Notes: generated by a model not told the origin, from the sequence alone. DNA of 64,000 bases from Oscarella lobularis (GCF_947507565.1 NC_089190.1:62001-126000); one strand, 5' to 3'. Shown: positions 22,901 through 36,506, counted from the stretch's first letter. Numbers and translations are program-made.

Positions 22901-23572
22901 TGGCCCAATAGAGCGATCTCTACGTGAAGGATAACGACGAGCTAGAAAATCAGGATATAAAGGGAACTTCTAAAAGAAAGCCTTCTTACGTTTCCTTTGT
23001 CTCATTAAATCAATATTTTCAACGAACCTAGGTCCAAGTATCTCTGACGCTGCCGCTTTCATGCCCTCATCAAGCAAAGCAAGGCAAAGATGACATGCAT
23101 TAGCTTCACTAGCTGAGTTCTCCCGCCACTTGTCCAACATCGCCTCCGCTTGACGTCGGGCATTTCCTTGGTGATCGTTCTTGATAGTTTCAATCTCGTA
23201 ATAATCAAACGGCTTAGGCTTCAGCCTCCTCGCGACGTGATCCCACATTGGAGCAATTCTTATCGAAAGATCGTTAATAAGTTCTCCAGTGATCTGGGGC
23301 CCCTTTTCTAGCGAAGTAAAGGCGAGCGTGAGCAAACACACGGTGATGTTATTAACAATATGCATTATACCCCAGAGCTGCAGCTGTTGAGCTCCGGACT
23401 CGCCCACAGGCGATTCGATGCAGTCTTCTGGAAATACGACATCGAAGGTGGAAGTTTCATCAAAAAGAGTTCTAGTAAACACCTTGGAGAGACGTTGGCG
23501 CCGCCGAACGATCGTCATACGGGAACAGAATAAGCTCTGCAGACAGAGACTCCGTAGAACTTCGTCTAGCAT
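19983..23572 (-). CDS. Death-NACHT-TPR protein (NLR-like STAND ATPase) with degenerate P-loop
   Basis: ATG 23572 opens an N-terminal part with a Death domain (LSIRIAPMWDHVARRL, DYYEIETI, AEAMLDKWREN, ACHLCLALLDEGM). After an intron whose donor I could not fix (acceptor TTTCTTTTAG, about 22972; an in-frame TAG otherwise interrupts), a short linker exon ends at about 22865 and the NACHT module begins (VALCCLWGPPGCGTSTAG). The Walker B region is good (TVFLDGFDEHL), but the P-loop has Thr where the catalytic Lys should be. Winged-helix-like and TPR-like helices follow (AEFLMAKGLYKKAVSLLEKA, AHYRLGVKACARFDLA, ADTYFRMGDYDSATESYEKL). A one-base slip near 20490 leads into a Ser/Glu/Asp-rich tail (AFDSDSDASESETDE) ending at 19983. 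Such proteins act as cytosolic danger sensors that oligomerise to recruit Death-domain partners. It lies between two sacsin-like paralogues on the same strand. The Death exon and the NACHT exons could be separate genes, though their order fits one. Confidence 0.7.
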
Positions 23573-23704
23573 CGTCTACCGGCGAAGGAACTCCGAAGCT
23601 GTTTATTCCAGTAGACATCTCGAGTTCCCGTATTCGACAATGTGCAAATGCACGTGCTCACACTGAACGATAGTTTCACATCATCAAATAATAAATCTCT
23701 GAAA

Positions 23705-23975
23705 TTGGAAAGCGGCAAGAATTCGACGCGCTCCAGTCGTTCCTCAACGCGCGAGAGCCGATTGGATGCGTCGCCCTATCAAAGCCCGGCTCTCATCTCT
23801 CGTCAGTCGAATGCTCTTCTACGATGGCCTAAAGTAAGCCTAAAGGTGTGTCTTGTCGTAGTTAGATTCATGCACGCGGGCGATGTTCACAGCGACGGCG
23901 GCGAGCAAAAGTCTCGTGGCCCGCGCTGTGCTGAACCCTCAAAAGGGGCCTCACCTTTTGTCTCATTGTCCTTAC
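23705..23975 (+). repeat. Dispersed repeat, copy B
   Basis: Matches the second half of copy A: CGATTGGATGCGT-like, GTAAGCCTAAAGGTGTGTCTTGTC, GATGTTCACAGCGACGGCGG, TGAACCCTCAAAAGGGGCCTCACC. The remainder of 23975-24240 holds no gene. Confidence 0.75.
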
Positions 23976-24239
23976 GAACGTGCTGCTTTGAGAAAAAGAC
24001 TGCAGGCAATGCAATACACATTTTTTAGGCAGCGAGGAAAATTTCGGAGAAAACACGAAATTAAACATGGCTTCCGGGAAGCACCTATAACGCTTACACA
24101 CAAAGACTGTACAAAAATGACACTAATAGTAATGAAAAAACCATAAAGGTATAAGGTATAATAGCAAAACAAACAGTAATTAATAATGACGAGGCTTTAC
24201 AAACACTCATGGTTACACGCGCTCTAATTAAACTGCAAG

Positions 24240-27200
24240 CTAAACAGAAGAGAATTTCACACCCATGCCAGCATTAATTTCCTTTACAATAGTCTCGGCA
24301 CTCTCTAAGGCCTTGTGAGCGTTATCCCGCTTATAGAAAAGTGCAGGTACATCACGTAAGGCATCAGGGTAACGAGTGTAGATGTAATAGCTGTTCAACT
24401 CAAGTATGCATTCCTTGACGGTAATCATAGCCGACTCAGAAAAATAAACGCAAGAAAGGGCAGGCATAAATGTGCGTAAATCGTGGCTTCTATTTTGCCT
24501 AGAATCGAGGCCTTTCTTCAGAAGCAAAACACCTATAAGAACTTTTTCGGCGCATTCGTGGCAAAGAAAGCACACGACAGCAAAATTACCATTTTCCTTT
24601 TTGACTTGCACTTCATATTGTTCTCGAGCAGCGAGTAAATCAGCCTCGGCTTGACGGTAGAACATCCTCCCTATTTCCGGTTGCGGAGAACAAGTCGAAC
24701 ATGGAAAAGATAGAATATAATCGTCGTCGCTATCAAAGTGCAGAGAAGCACCACTACCAGAGGCTATCATTTCTTTAGCTTGCAAAGAATGACCATGAAA
24801 ACGTAAATGAGAAACGATAGAACGACAACTCCCTTGGGCTCTTCTTGACTTCATGTCTAATTCGCGAAATGCAATTTCTGATCCTTCATCACTTAATGAA
24901 GGGAGTTGTGCGTCAAAAATCGCTGATTCCTGAAGATTAGGTCCCTGACGATTAGGTCTTGACTCAATAGCGGGTGCAAAATCCTGAGGTGCCTTTGTGG
25001 CTCGCCTCATAAATTTGTATAGAGTCGAACTTTCAACTTCGACTATTTCTTCCAGACCAGTGTTAATGTAGTACGAAAGATCTTCGTCTCCCTTCTTTAC
25101 CACTGCAGTGATGACTTGAGCGTGAATTGCTTTCTTCTCGGAAATCTTATATATAGCCCATTCACCGTCTTCAAAGTTATTTTCCTGCACAATGTGTTTC
25201 ATGTGAATTTCATTCACTTCTCGTCCGAGAAAAACTTCTAGGCGACGAGATTCGTTTTGGAGTGCACGCTCACGACCGGAGGTACTGAAAACAATGCCAA
25301 ATTTTTTCAAGTAAAGTGGTATTTCAGACGGACTGCTCAAAGTGAGCATGCCAACAATGGAGGCGGTGTCTATATCAGTTGAACATCGAAGAAGATGGGT
25401 AAGGCACTTCGTGATCTTGATCTGAAAAGTAATACCTGCTGCAGAATAATTATCTTCAAAGGCAGATTCAGTTAGGTAGAGAACGGCTTTTTTGCCCTTT
25501 TCTGATATATCAAGGTAAACATCTCCATCTTCGGATGTTTTGTCGACTTCAACCTTATCAGCACACCGAACAAGGCAAGTTGAAAAAGAATGCAAGCATC
25601 TAATTTCAAGTTCAGTGCTAATCGTTGCTAGACCGGCTTCAAAATAAGACGGAAGCTTGCTATTTCGGCTTTTGTGGACGAATATGCTTTTAATTCCCAA
25701 AACGAAATGTTGGGAAGTAATCAAGGCCTGTAGTCGTTTTGCAGAAGTTAGATGTTGTTCATTCATCGAAGGAACCATGTTGTCGCTCTTAATGCGAGAA
25801 ACATAAAGAGATGAAGCATTCCTAGGTCGAAGACATTCTGGCAACAAGTCAACCGTTTTTTCTTGAAGAAACGACAAGTTGCACGTAGCGAGGTCAATAA
25901 GAAAAGAATGATCAAGTGTCTCAATGTACTCTTCGTACTGAATGTTGTCGAGGAAGAATAAATTGCTTGAAATTTCCAACCCACGCCTTCGGTTCATTAA
26001 AAACAAAGGACTTAAAGTGTCACTAAGTGATTTGTCCCAATTTCTCTCTTGATTACATTCGAGAAGACGAAAAAGGAACTCAATAGCCAATTTTGCTTTA
26101 AAAACGTCATTGGGATCTTTGAGTGCAGAATTCGATTCGCCATTCTGAAGATATATGTCTTCAAGCACGCGAGCGCAATGAAATGGTCTAGCCTCGACAT
26201 CAACACCGAAACAACGAAGAAGCTTAGTGTGCATTCCATAAACATCCGGTAATTCGTAGAAATACGGATGCAGATGAAGCAGCTCTTTTGGAGACCTTCG
26301 CACGACCTTTAGGGGATTGACCATCGTGTTTGTCTCCTTCATGAAAATAAAATTTAGCTTGAAAATCTTCTTTACGTCCCTAATGCTTGCAGTATCTTTG
26401 AAACAAAAACAACCTTTAAAAATCGAAAGATCTCGGAGATTCGAAGAAGCTGACAAAACCGGGGAGGCCAGCCATCTCAGATTATCCCGCAAATATTGCA
26501 AAAAGTCCAGAGTGATTTTCTGCATTTCGTCTGAAACATTTTCATCGACTTTTCCATGAGTAGACGCTTCTTTATAACCTTCGACGTAACATTGGACGTT
26601 ATCAACGACTTGTGACAGAGACGGAGAAGGCGCAATAGAAATGTTCGGTTTCGTTTGACGACAGTTGGTCCATTTCGGTGCCAAAGAGCGCGAAGTCCAA
26701 CAAAGCCGCTCGTTTGCCTCAGAATATTTAACCGCAAGTTTGAAGCTTGTAATTGTAGCAGAGAATTGTTCAGAAATAGCAGCCAAAGTTTTTCTAATTT
26801 TTGCTGCAGGCAAACACTTTAATGACGAGTAACTTCTTCTAACCCAGTCTTCGTAGTTATTACTGATCAAATGATGAAACAAACACTTGGATTTCTCTTT
26901 CCATCCTAAAGGAAGTACAGAAGAACGTTTCCCATTTGTTTCAAGACGTTGAGCTAGTTCTAAAAGCAAATCCGGAGGAGCAACTTTCCGCAAGCCAAAT
27001 TTTCGAAGAAATTCTAGCCATTCCGCTTCGTCTTCCTCCGTGTCCGTAATTTTGGGTGGAAAGTACTTGGCATCCAGTATTAACGAAAAGAGCTCAACGT
27101 CTGGATCATAAAAACTATTTACACAACAAAGTTCGCCATCCATCGAGAAACATGGAGTTTGCGAAAGACTTTCGAGTAACTTGGGAACTCCCGAAAAAGA

Positions 27201-30200
27201 CTTTAAGGTCAGCAGATGTTTCATTCGATCGTCATCTGAAAGCAAGTTAAACTTTGGAAGTATGAATTCGACATAGGCTTCAACTAGAGTCTTGTCAGTC
27301 ACTTCCAAGCATTTATAAAGAGAAGATAATTCTGGTTGACTCTTCAGAAAAGCCGTTTCCTTAGAATCCATCCAAATTTTTGAACCCCTTAAAAGCAATC
27401 CTTTCGGTAAACAAACGCACTTTTTGTCGGATATAGGAAGGAAAGAACCGGTAGCGCTCTCAAACAGTGAAATAGCGCGAAGCTCATCTAAAGATGACTT
27501 GGGAAAACAAGAGTTGATACGTAAATTGAAGTATTTTAAAAGACACAGAGATACAGATGGTTTCATCCTGTCACGGCAAAAGCACATTGAATCTGTAGTA
27601 AGGTACCGAAGAGCCTTTATAACCCTTTGAGGAGAATCCAATGTGACTAACCGCGATTCAACCAGGGCATCAACGGCTTTCACACCAACAAGTTTACTTC
27701 GAAGCAGTGGCATTCCAATCTGCTTCATGGCTTCTTGAGCTGGATGAGGAGAATGAGAATCAGTGACATGCAAAACCGTATAGCCAAGCTCAACGGGAAC
27801 AAGAACCGACCGAGAGCCACTGGTAGCCGGAATAACCGGATGAACACTAAAACAAGAAATCGCTTCGTGGAAAGAACAGCAAGCCATCCCTTCCGTTGTA
27901 ATATAATTCCAAAACTTGGTTATCCAATCGTCTGGCAAAGGCAGCATCGCTTCTAGGGTATATTTTCGAAGCACATTCAAAGGAAACAAGCCTGTAGTGT
28001 TCAGTCTGGCGACAAACGCAGACGGTGAGATCACACAAATCGTCTGAGCAGCATTAGCGATTTTGCTATAGGAGAAATGGTTAAATGTCGAATCACGGAT
28101 GTGGGGGTGCACAAAACGATCAAGACTAGTCGGCAAGAGTTCTAGAAAGCGAGAAAGGTAGATAGGACGCTTCTCCGAAAAAAGATTCAATCGTTCGTCT
28201 CCTGTGACCAAAAGAGGTAGTCCCTTCAGTTTCTTCAGAGAAAGCGATTTGCCTTCTTGGGAAAAAAACAGAAAGTTTAGAAGTAAGCTAACGACTACCG
28301 GAGATTTAAAGAGCGTAGTCTTGATTTCACCAAGTGTAAACTTACGGGGACATAATGACCACTCATAGTGATAAAGAAAGCTGCAGACTGACTCAGGAGT
28401 TGCCATTTCAACTCCAGAATCACCAACGCTTTGCAAAGACGAAAATATTCTTTGAGTTGTTGTGACAACTGGAAGTCCGAGAAACAGAAGGAGTCCTTTA
28501 AGGACAACAGCGCCAGATTCTCCAAGGCGACGCTTAACGGCTTCCTGGGACCAATAAAGAGTTCTATTAAAACGAACGCCTTGCCGTTCCACTGGTCCAA
28601 TAGAATACCATCTCAATGAAGGCTTCAAAGAAAAATTAGTGTTTATAATGGAAGCAGCATCAACAGCAGCTCTATCCTGACTACTGAACTGATAGTACAG
28701 CTTTTTTCCGGAGTAGGAGGCGAGATCACTCAGCAGTTTTTGCTCGAACGACAGAAGGCAATCTACATAAGCGAGAACGTGCGATCGTGACTTTGTAAGA
28801 AACTCGTAAAATTTGCGAGACAATCGACTCCAGTACGAACTGTTGTTGTCTTTGACGACAGGAAAGAGAGAGTGAAACCATGCAAGTCGTCTGCCAAAAT
28901 CGGAATCGCCCTTGCGCTCAGGATTGACATAGCGCTTGGCTTCTTCGAGAAAGGCAGCGTAAGCTGGAACAACACAGTAATCAATAAGATGCTCGTTCCA
29001 AGCCTGTTTCGGGTTGCACGTCCTTGCTGAAGAGCTGTCACGGAAAAGATCACGACGAGACGAGTCGAGAGCAAAATGGCCGTTAACGTAGACCGGCAAT
29101 GGTATTTTACCCGGCAGTGGTAAGAAACAGTAAGGATTGCAGTCATACTTAATTTCAATCTCAAAAACGGACGCTGCAACGCCAGCTCGAGGAAGTACGG
29201 CTTCTTCTGAATAATCTCGAATTTCCCCCGCCACATAGCGACTGATTACCAATCGATTGAAGCACAAGGCAACATTGTTTTGAGATATAGCCTTTCTTAT
29301 TTTCTAAAATCGTCATTTCGTAAGCGACTTGAAACCATGGAATTCGGAATGTTTCTACGTCTTTGGCAGCGGCAATTTTTTTAAACATTTCTCCGCGCTT
29401 CAGTGTCGAAGTTGAGTCCAATTCGGCGCAAACCGAGAATTTCTCTGTTCGTTCTTCATCATCAACAATCGAAAGTTTGATCGTCCTCAATGAATTCAGG
29501 AAGAGCAGCAGTTTAGAAGAAATTTCAGCAAACTCTTCCAAAAGGATATTCATTTCATCACAACTTACTCCCTTTTTGCGTATTGGCTCAGCCGGGCTGT
29601 ACTCGGTATGTCTCAGCGGAAATCGAAAGAGCGTGGCACCAGAAAGTTCATCAGCAGAAAAGACGGAATAATAGGCGTCTTTTACATCAGAAAAATTTTC
29701 CCAAAACCCTTCGTTCAAATAAAATTTCCGGCCAGGCTTGTTGATTGACGAACCAGGAATGAACCTGCATAAAGGATCAAGGACACAAAATACCTTATTG
29801 TCGGAGATAAAAGAAGGACAATCCGTTAGATGGTAAACAGCGTTGAACCCAATTCCAAATTGACCGGTTTTGGCAGCATCGTCCTTTTACTGCCAAGTCC
29901 CAAATTTTGAATTCCCAATAAATCATCTTCTGAAAAAGGACGGTCATTGTAGACCAGCAATGCCGGACCTTGCAAGTGCTTCCAACCGTCGCCAAACACT
30001 GTCCTAGTGGGATGATTTCGTTTGTCATAAACAATGTGAAGAACAGACGCTCCAGCGTCGTCAGCGTTCTGAACAAGCTCCTTCAGTATCTGAACACCCC
30101 ATGGGTAGGCTCCGATAATATTTGCCAAACGACGTGCCAGCGGCTCTTGCTGTCCAAACTCTTCTCCAAACTCAACAGTGTGGTCGTCAAGACACCTCTT

Positions 30201-33200
30201 TGTATCTTTGTATTCGGACAGAGCCAGTCGACTGCTGAGAAAAGGAATCCGCAGTTTCAAAGCCGTTTCGCGCGTGATGCTTCCGTGAATAAGATTGCAG
30301 TCGGTCACGTCACTATTATTGCTCTCCGTATCGAAATAAATAACATCTGCACACGGAAGTAATCGTAGGTTAAGAAGATTTTTAACCGGAACAAGTATCT
30401 TGCCAAGTAATGTTGCAGAAACTTTATCGGCGTTTTTAGCAAACCAATCAACAATTCCAACGGCTACTGCTAAATCGCGGGCGACTTCTTCTGCTAACGC
30501 TTTGCCTTCGTCGTGATATATCTTTATTTCAGCAAGGACGTTCAGCAAGACAGATTGACTAAATTCAGATTTTATACCAAGAGCAGATTGAATCTTAGGA
30601 GAAGACAAATGAGAATAACCACCTTGACAAATAGAGAACAGCCAAGGCTTTAAAGAACGAATATCAAAGCAAGAAACGGCAAGGCGATTAGCGGAAACAA
30701 ATCCTACGTCGTCACTGATCCAAATAAAGTCAGAATCCGAAAACTGTCTAGTAATAGCGTCTTCCAGAGAGGCCAGAGAGCAGTACTGAGGCAAAAGGGA
30801 AAGCAACGTTCTCATCATTTGGCCAAATTGCACCCCGCAACTCTCTTTTTCAGATTTGTATTTCTCCATCGCCTTCAACCAGTGTTCGAGAACGCTATCC
30901 AAAGTCACTTGACGAAGTGCAAGTAAATTAAGGAGGATCTCGTCTTGAACAAAGCCTCCCTTTAAAATGAATTCAGTGCTGCCAACAAGAAAAGACAACT
31001 TCTCAAGAGAAAGTCCACTGCTGGTAAGGGCACAGACGGTTTTAGAAGGAAGAGCTGTTGTACAGCAGCCACTCTTCCATGGCAAAGTAGAAGGATAATA
31101 ACAAGAAGCACTGAACTCAACCGGACACCACTTAATCCCTTCCAACAACTCAGCGACAGTCGAGGAATTTGCTTTACCAAACGCTGAAAACACTGGTTCA
31201 GAAAGCCTCTTTCTTACCCACAAAGTTCTATCTTTACAGACGAAAAGACTAAGCAGCGCTTCGCCTTTTTCCGCGTCCCCCGCTGAAGCTTCACGAGCTA
31301 TTTCGACAATTTCCAAACCTGAAATTGACTCCAAGGACCGAAAACATACGATACGAGAGAGAAGACGACCATAATTTTTGGAGAGTGCAAAGGGTCCTTC
31401 GGGAAAAACCGGCTTGTCACGAAAAAGCTTCAACACTAGAGGAGAAGACGGCACGAAAAGTTCTGACGGTTTCTTTATGGTTCCGTCTGCCACTGGAATA
31501 AAGCTGAGCTTGTTTAAGCGCTTGCGCACGACGTCGGGAAGGGGATGATGATTATCTAGATTGTCCAGAAGATACTTCACTACCGATATTATGTAGTCCA
31601 TTCCGTACGTTTCCATATCAGGAAAAACAAATTCAGTAAACATCTCTTCGAAACTCAACTGTCGATGAAAAGACGACAGATTACGTAGGACAGTCGATTC
31701 TTCATGATTCGGAAAAGAAAGTAAAGGACGCATTAGTGAAAGATTCTTTACCGACTCTGGAACAGACTCCCGAAACATTTGCAAACTTGAATAATCAGGT
31801 GAATTATAAAGGCGAAAAAGAGGCATTGAAAGCAATGCTGACTCCATTGCTGACGTGAGAGAAACGTTGCGAATCACGCAAGAAAGGAAGGATAGCACTT
31901 CTTGACTCTGAATCGCCGTCCAATTGTGAAAAGAGGAAACCAAGAGGGGAACCTGACAAATACAATGCAACACCTTATCCTGGGTCCACACGTACTTCGT
32001 CAATTCGTAATTCGAAGAAATATAATCAGGGCAGTCCTGTAAAACAACGCATCCGGCGCTTCTGAAAGTGGACGCAACATTCCGTGACATTGGCGAAGCT
32101 GAAACGTGTCCAGCAAAGATAACGTTTCCTTTACGGACGAGCTTCGCTACAGATGTGAAGTTGTCACAAGGTAGGACAAAGTAGCCAACAAATTCATCAT
32201 ATTTATTATGAGCACCAAGCCATCCCCACACATCCTGCATCCACTGACGGCTAGGTTGGTATGACCATGGAAGAGTCGACTTCTTCTCTTGCAATGGCCA
32301 GTAACTAGTTAAAATTCTTTTGAGTAGCGACAACACGTGCCGATGTTCAAGTTTCACAAGCGACAGCGCTTTGCGACATTGATGCGACGTTAGTTTTGAG
32401 AACAGGTCTCCTCTCAAAGCGCAGTGCAAGAATATGTTTTCCATTCCTGGGAAAAGAGATAACGGGATCTCTTTGTTTTCTATGAAGACTTTCTTTGGCG
32501 ATGTCGACAACTCAAACTCAACAAAAGACTCGTCGTTGACTGGCAGCAAAAACAGTCCGACTAAATCGGCGTAGTCTTCATCTTTCAAAACAAACGCAAG
32601 AAGGCTAAGCTTTCTCTCGCGACTGAGGTCAACATAGTTGTGAGAACTTTTCTTCAGCAAGGAACGAAGAAGGTCTGAGTTAAACGATTTGTAGCAAGCT
32701 TTAGCGCGATACAGACACGCAAGAACATTTCTTGGAGGCAGAACTACAGGCTCTCGAATTCGCATCATTTCCTCGTAGGCAACTCTTTCGTCTGCATTTA
32801 ACTCTGACGATTCATTTACTACAGCTTCTGCAAGAGAAATCCACGAACCATTGCCGCAGTCTGTCCAAAAGACTTCTTTGCGCAGTAAAGTAGGTAAGAA
32901 ACGATTAAGAACGTCTTTCCAATGAACTTTAACGTCCGACGGCTCCGGCCAGGCTCGGTAAACGGTACAGTGATCCAAAGAAAGACAAATCGCCTTAGAA
33001 ATTAACGCCTCATATGCCGGACCTACAAGGTGTTCAAGCAGTAAGCTATTCCACTTGACAGCCTTATCAGTAGGACTATCTTTAGCAGGCCATTTGAGAC
33101 TTCTTCTGTTATCAGCAACGCTGAATGACCCGTGAACATGCACAGGTAAACCCGTCTGGCTATCTTCACTAGGAGGAAGAGGCAAAAAGCAAAACATTCG

Positions 33201-34723
33201 ACCCGGATCTGCTGCCTGGGCGGTCAAGGGTGGGAGTGAGAGTGCAATGCCAATCCACGGCAGTTGATGCAGCTCTTCGCCAAGTTCCACAACGTCGGAA
33301 TGCTCCTTTGAGATGTGATGCGCAATTAGCCATTTCTGGCTAGAGATAACTTGGGAGTCGTCTCGACATGTCACAACTGCTTGAAAAGCCTCTTCCACTA
33401 AAACTTCTCCACTATTAACGCTGACATTGATACGTTTTCTCGCGTTAAGCACATCTTGGCGCGTCTGTTCGTCTATACAGACGCTAAAAATCTCTACAGG
33501 TGACTCACTTCCTGGCCGCCAGTCCCAGAGCTTGATTGATGCAACGGATTTAAGAAAGAGGAGCACGAGATGGGCGTCTTCTTTAAAAGAGTCAAATAAA
33601 ATACTGCGAATCGTTTCTGGAGAGTGAAAGCTTTTGCTCAAAAGAGATGCGTCTCCATCCCTTCTCAAAGGAAATCGAAAAAGAGTTGCTTCGTACGATG
33701 GAGCGGTCATATTGCAGCCCAATACGTTGTACGGAGCGAACTGGTCCACGTGCGTTGCAGCATCGGAGAAGGTGCATCCTTTGCCGCCGTCTTTCAGGTA
33801 CTTCTTCTGAGGATCAATGAATCCGATTTTGTTGCCACTTACTACACTGGGCAAATCTAGAAAGAAGTTCAATATAATTTTGTTCATTAATAAAAGTTTT
33901 CCCACCTGTGAGATGATAAACAGAATTGAAACCAATCCCAAAACGACCCACTTTCATAGGATCCTTCTTCTTTTCGCTTTGGTAAAGCTTTTGTATGCTC
34001 TTCCAGTCACTCGGCTGGAAAACGGCGTTGTTTTGAGCGTAAAGCGCCGGACCTTGAAAGTGCGCCATTTCTCGGTTGATCAGAGTGTCTCTGCCATATG
34101 CGTCCGGTCTGGAATCCAAAAGAAACTGCACTTCGGTAGCTCCAGCGTCATCCGCATTTTGAACGAGCTCCTGTTTAGATTTTCGTATTAGTTGAGCCAT
34201 TCCGAAGATTCTCCGTACCTTCAGTATCTGCCCTCCATCTGGATATTTTTCAAGTATTACTTCAATCTGCTTCCACAGAGGTGGACTAGTCAGGTAAAAA
34301 TCCCAGTCCTCAGCATCTGAAAAACAATTCAAGTTGGCTTTACGACCCACAAAACACAACGAAAGATAATCTAAAAATCTTCGCGACAACGGAGCGTTGC
34401 GGGACTAAGTTTGTAACTTTAATTTAGAATTAAATGAAAGAGGATTTTAATTACAACCGCCGCGCGACGGTGTGGGACAATATTTTCTCCTCGACAGAGG
34501 GGCGTGACTTTAGACGCTCGCGTGAGACGAGAGAAAATGCCCTTTCTGCGAGAGAGACAAAGCCAAGTGAAGTAAAAAACAACAGCTAGCAACAAAGAAG
34601 AACTGTCCGCGTTCCCAAAAACGGACCTAGCTCGATCGCGGGCTCGATCGGTCTCGATCAGACGAGATGCGAAGACAGAAAGGACAAAAAAAAACAAAAC
34701 ACAAGTCAGACCGTACCAGACAT
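24240..34723 (-). CDS. Sacsin-like giant protein with two HATPase modules and C-terminal HEPN, no J domain
   Basis: About 3,300 residues. Candidate first exon 34723-34717 (MS), which may extend upstream in frame (SPSSESSMS); exon 2 is 34316-34219 and exon 3 is 34170-33906. The long exon 33857-24240 carries the rest; the introns of 47-50 bp are in phase. HATPase 1: [51 protein letters not shown]. HATPase 2 near 30100-29800: [26 protein letters not shown] and, after a one-base slip in an A run near 29880, [16 protein letters not shown] further slip near 29270 interrupts [15 protein letters not shown]. The C-terminal third aligns with the 15.7 kb gene, but where that copy has the J domain this one has an unrelated Ser/Gln-rich linker. 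The HEPN domain is kept ([33 protein letters not shown]). Vertebrate sacsin has three such modules plus J and HEPN and acts as a cytoskeleton-linked co-chaperone. The role here is unknown. Confidence 0.85.
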
Positions 34724-35092
34724 CGAAGATTCACTTGATGGTGATAGCAGGAAAGTCTTTTTTGTCTCGCTCTGCCTCGTGTTACGCTTAATTGAAAATG
34801 GGCGTGCGCGGTGATGCAACACTCACGTGAGATCCGTAATCATCTCACGACTAAACGAGCCGTTTCGATAGAGACCAGCGTGCAGTAATTATTTGCGCGC
34901 TGCACGCGATAAAATTTGTTCAATTTCATACATCTTGGGTAGATGTCAAAAAATTCTATGAAAACGAATGTCTAAAAATATTCGCTCCTCGATCGATCGT
35001 CTCCCAATTATATAACACTGATCGTGTGAAAAGTATAGGGATTCAGGAGAAAACCGCAAAGGCTATACAACCCGTTCTATTGCATAAATACA

Positions 35093-35500
35093 GTGAGAGG
35101 CTTGTTGTCCAAGCCATGTCTTTATGTCTTTCATGCTTTGGAGACGTCAACATTTCGTCTTCATAACACTTGGAAAGCACTATTCAATTCAAAAACGAGC
35201 AACTACGCTACCGAGATTTTGCATTTAGAAGTCGAAGTACTACGATCTAACACGAGCAAAATTCACGTGCTCTAGAGTGGATCCGTGCGAGCTCGTTCAA
35301 AACTCGTTTTCACGCGTGATTCACACAAACGATTTCGTTGAAAGTAAGAATTGGGTAAATGATTTCAAAACATTCACGCGCAAGATATGCCTACTCCGTA
35401 CTGGTATAAATTTGGTAATTAGCCAACTTCGACGAAAAGAATTTACCTTTATTGTTTCCATTATTTTCAAACGACTCCCTATTCTCATTCGACATTAGAG
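35093..35500 (+). pseudogene. Fragment of the FZ-LTD gene (C-terminal domain only)
   Basis: TCTTTCATGCTTTGGAG, then a degraded but recognisable match to the C-terminal domain of the 4-10 kb genes (NTWKALFNSKTSNY; LHLEVEVLRSNTS; VDPCELVQNSF). The frame is broken, and no CRD or LTD lies upstream. Together with repeat copy C it mirrors the arrangement at 7060-8170. Confidence 0.65.
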
Positions 35501-35599
35501 GAGTCAAATTATTATATGGTTGAATCGTAGATATTACTATTATATGGAGTAACGTCGATCTATGTGCTCGACATCGTTCGATGACGCGATAAAGGGACT

Positions 35600-36155
35600 A
35601 TAGGTGAGGCCCCCTTTGAGGGTTCAGTACCACCCGGGCCACGAGACTTTTGCTCGACGAGGCCGCTGTGAACATCGCCCGAACGTATGAATCTAATCAC
35701 GACAAGACACACCTTTAGGCTTACTTATGCTCGTAGGAAGAGAGCATTCGATCAACGAGGAAGGAGAGCTGGGCCTCGATAGAGCGACTCATCCAATCGG
35801 CTCTGGCGAATTAGGGAATGACTGGAACGCGTCGAACGCTACTTCCAAGAGAAGGCCATCATAGTAGCTTTAAAAGAAAAAATTGTCTTACGAGCGCAAG
35901 CCTCTCGTTCTCTTTTGAAACGCGAAAAACTGCTGCTGAGTCCCCGACGGGGGCCTCACTTTTCTTCTAACAAAACAGCATCGAGGAAAAAGCACTTTGT
36001 AAAACGAGTCCACCGTCACCGAAAGGCGTCGTTGAAAGAAAAGATGCAGTAAAAGCACTTTCTCGTAAACTGTAACCCGGATGCTTCACGAAAGACGAAG
36101 ATTCGATTGGCTCGTGCGCTCTCCTGGGCGCCCTCCTGGGCACGGACCACACTCG
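35600..36155 (-). repeat. Dispersed repeat, copy C
   Basis: Reverse orientation of copy A, including GGTGAGGCCCCCTTTGAGGG, CACCCGGGCCACGAGAC, GACACACCTTTAGGCTTAC and an outer part (CCCGGATGCTTCACGAAAG...CTCCTGGGCACGG) shared with 13.85-13.93 kb. 36155-36500 has an open frame (36107-36406) without recognisable features that begins in the repeat. Confidence 0.75.
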
Positions 36156-36506
36156 AACGTCATCGAATTAAAGCGCCTTTATCGTGTTATGATATGAACG
36201 GTCTGCGGGCTATCGTGGAAGCGAAATATACGTTGCGAAGCGATTTATGTAGAAACGACGCTGTGTTTGGCCGGGAACGCAGTGTAAATATTTTCTTTGT
36301 GCTATTGCGGTCGAACTTTCGAGAGAAAATTCTCTTCGGGATCGAGAAAGACATCAAATTGCTCTCTTTTTTGGAGCAAGAAGCGCGCGACATACGTAAA
36401 ATTTGACTACGAAGATTCTCTCTCTTAGAGGTACGTTGAGTTGCTCCTTAAGTGACTCTGTGCGTTGTGTGACTGATCTGTCTTGTGACGAATCAAGCCT
36501 CCTACT

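Noticed and set aside
36107-36406. 99-codon plus-strand frame
   Set aside because: Begins inside repeat copy C and has no recognisable features.
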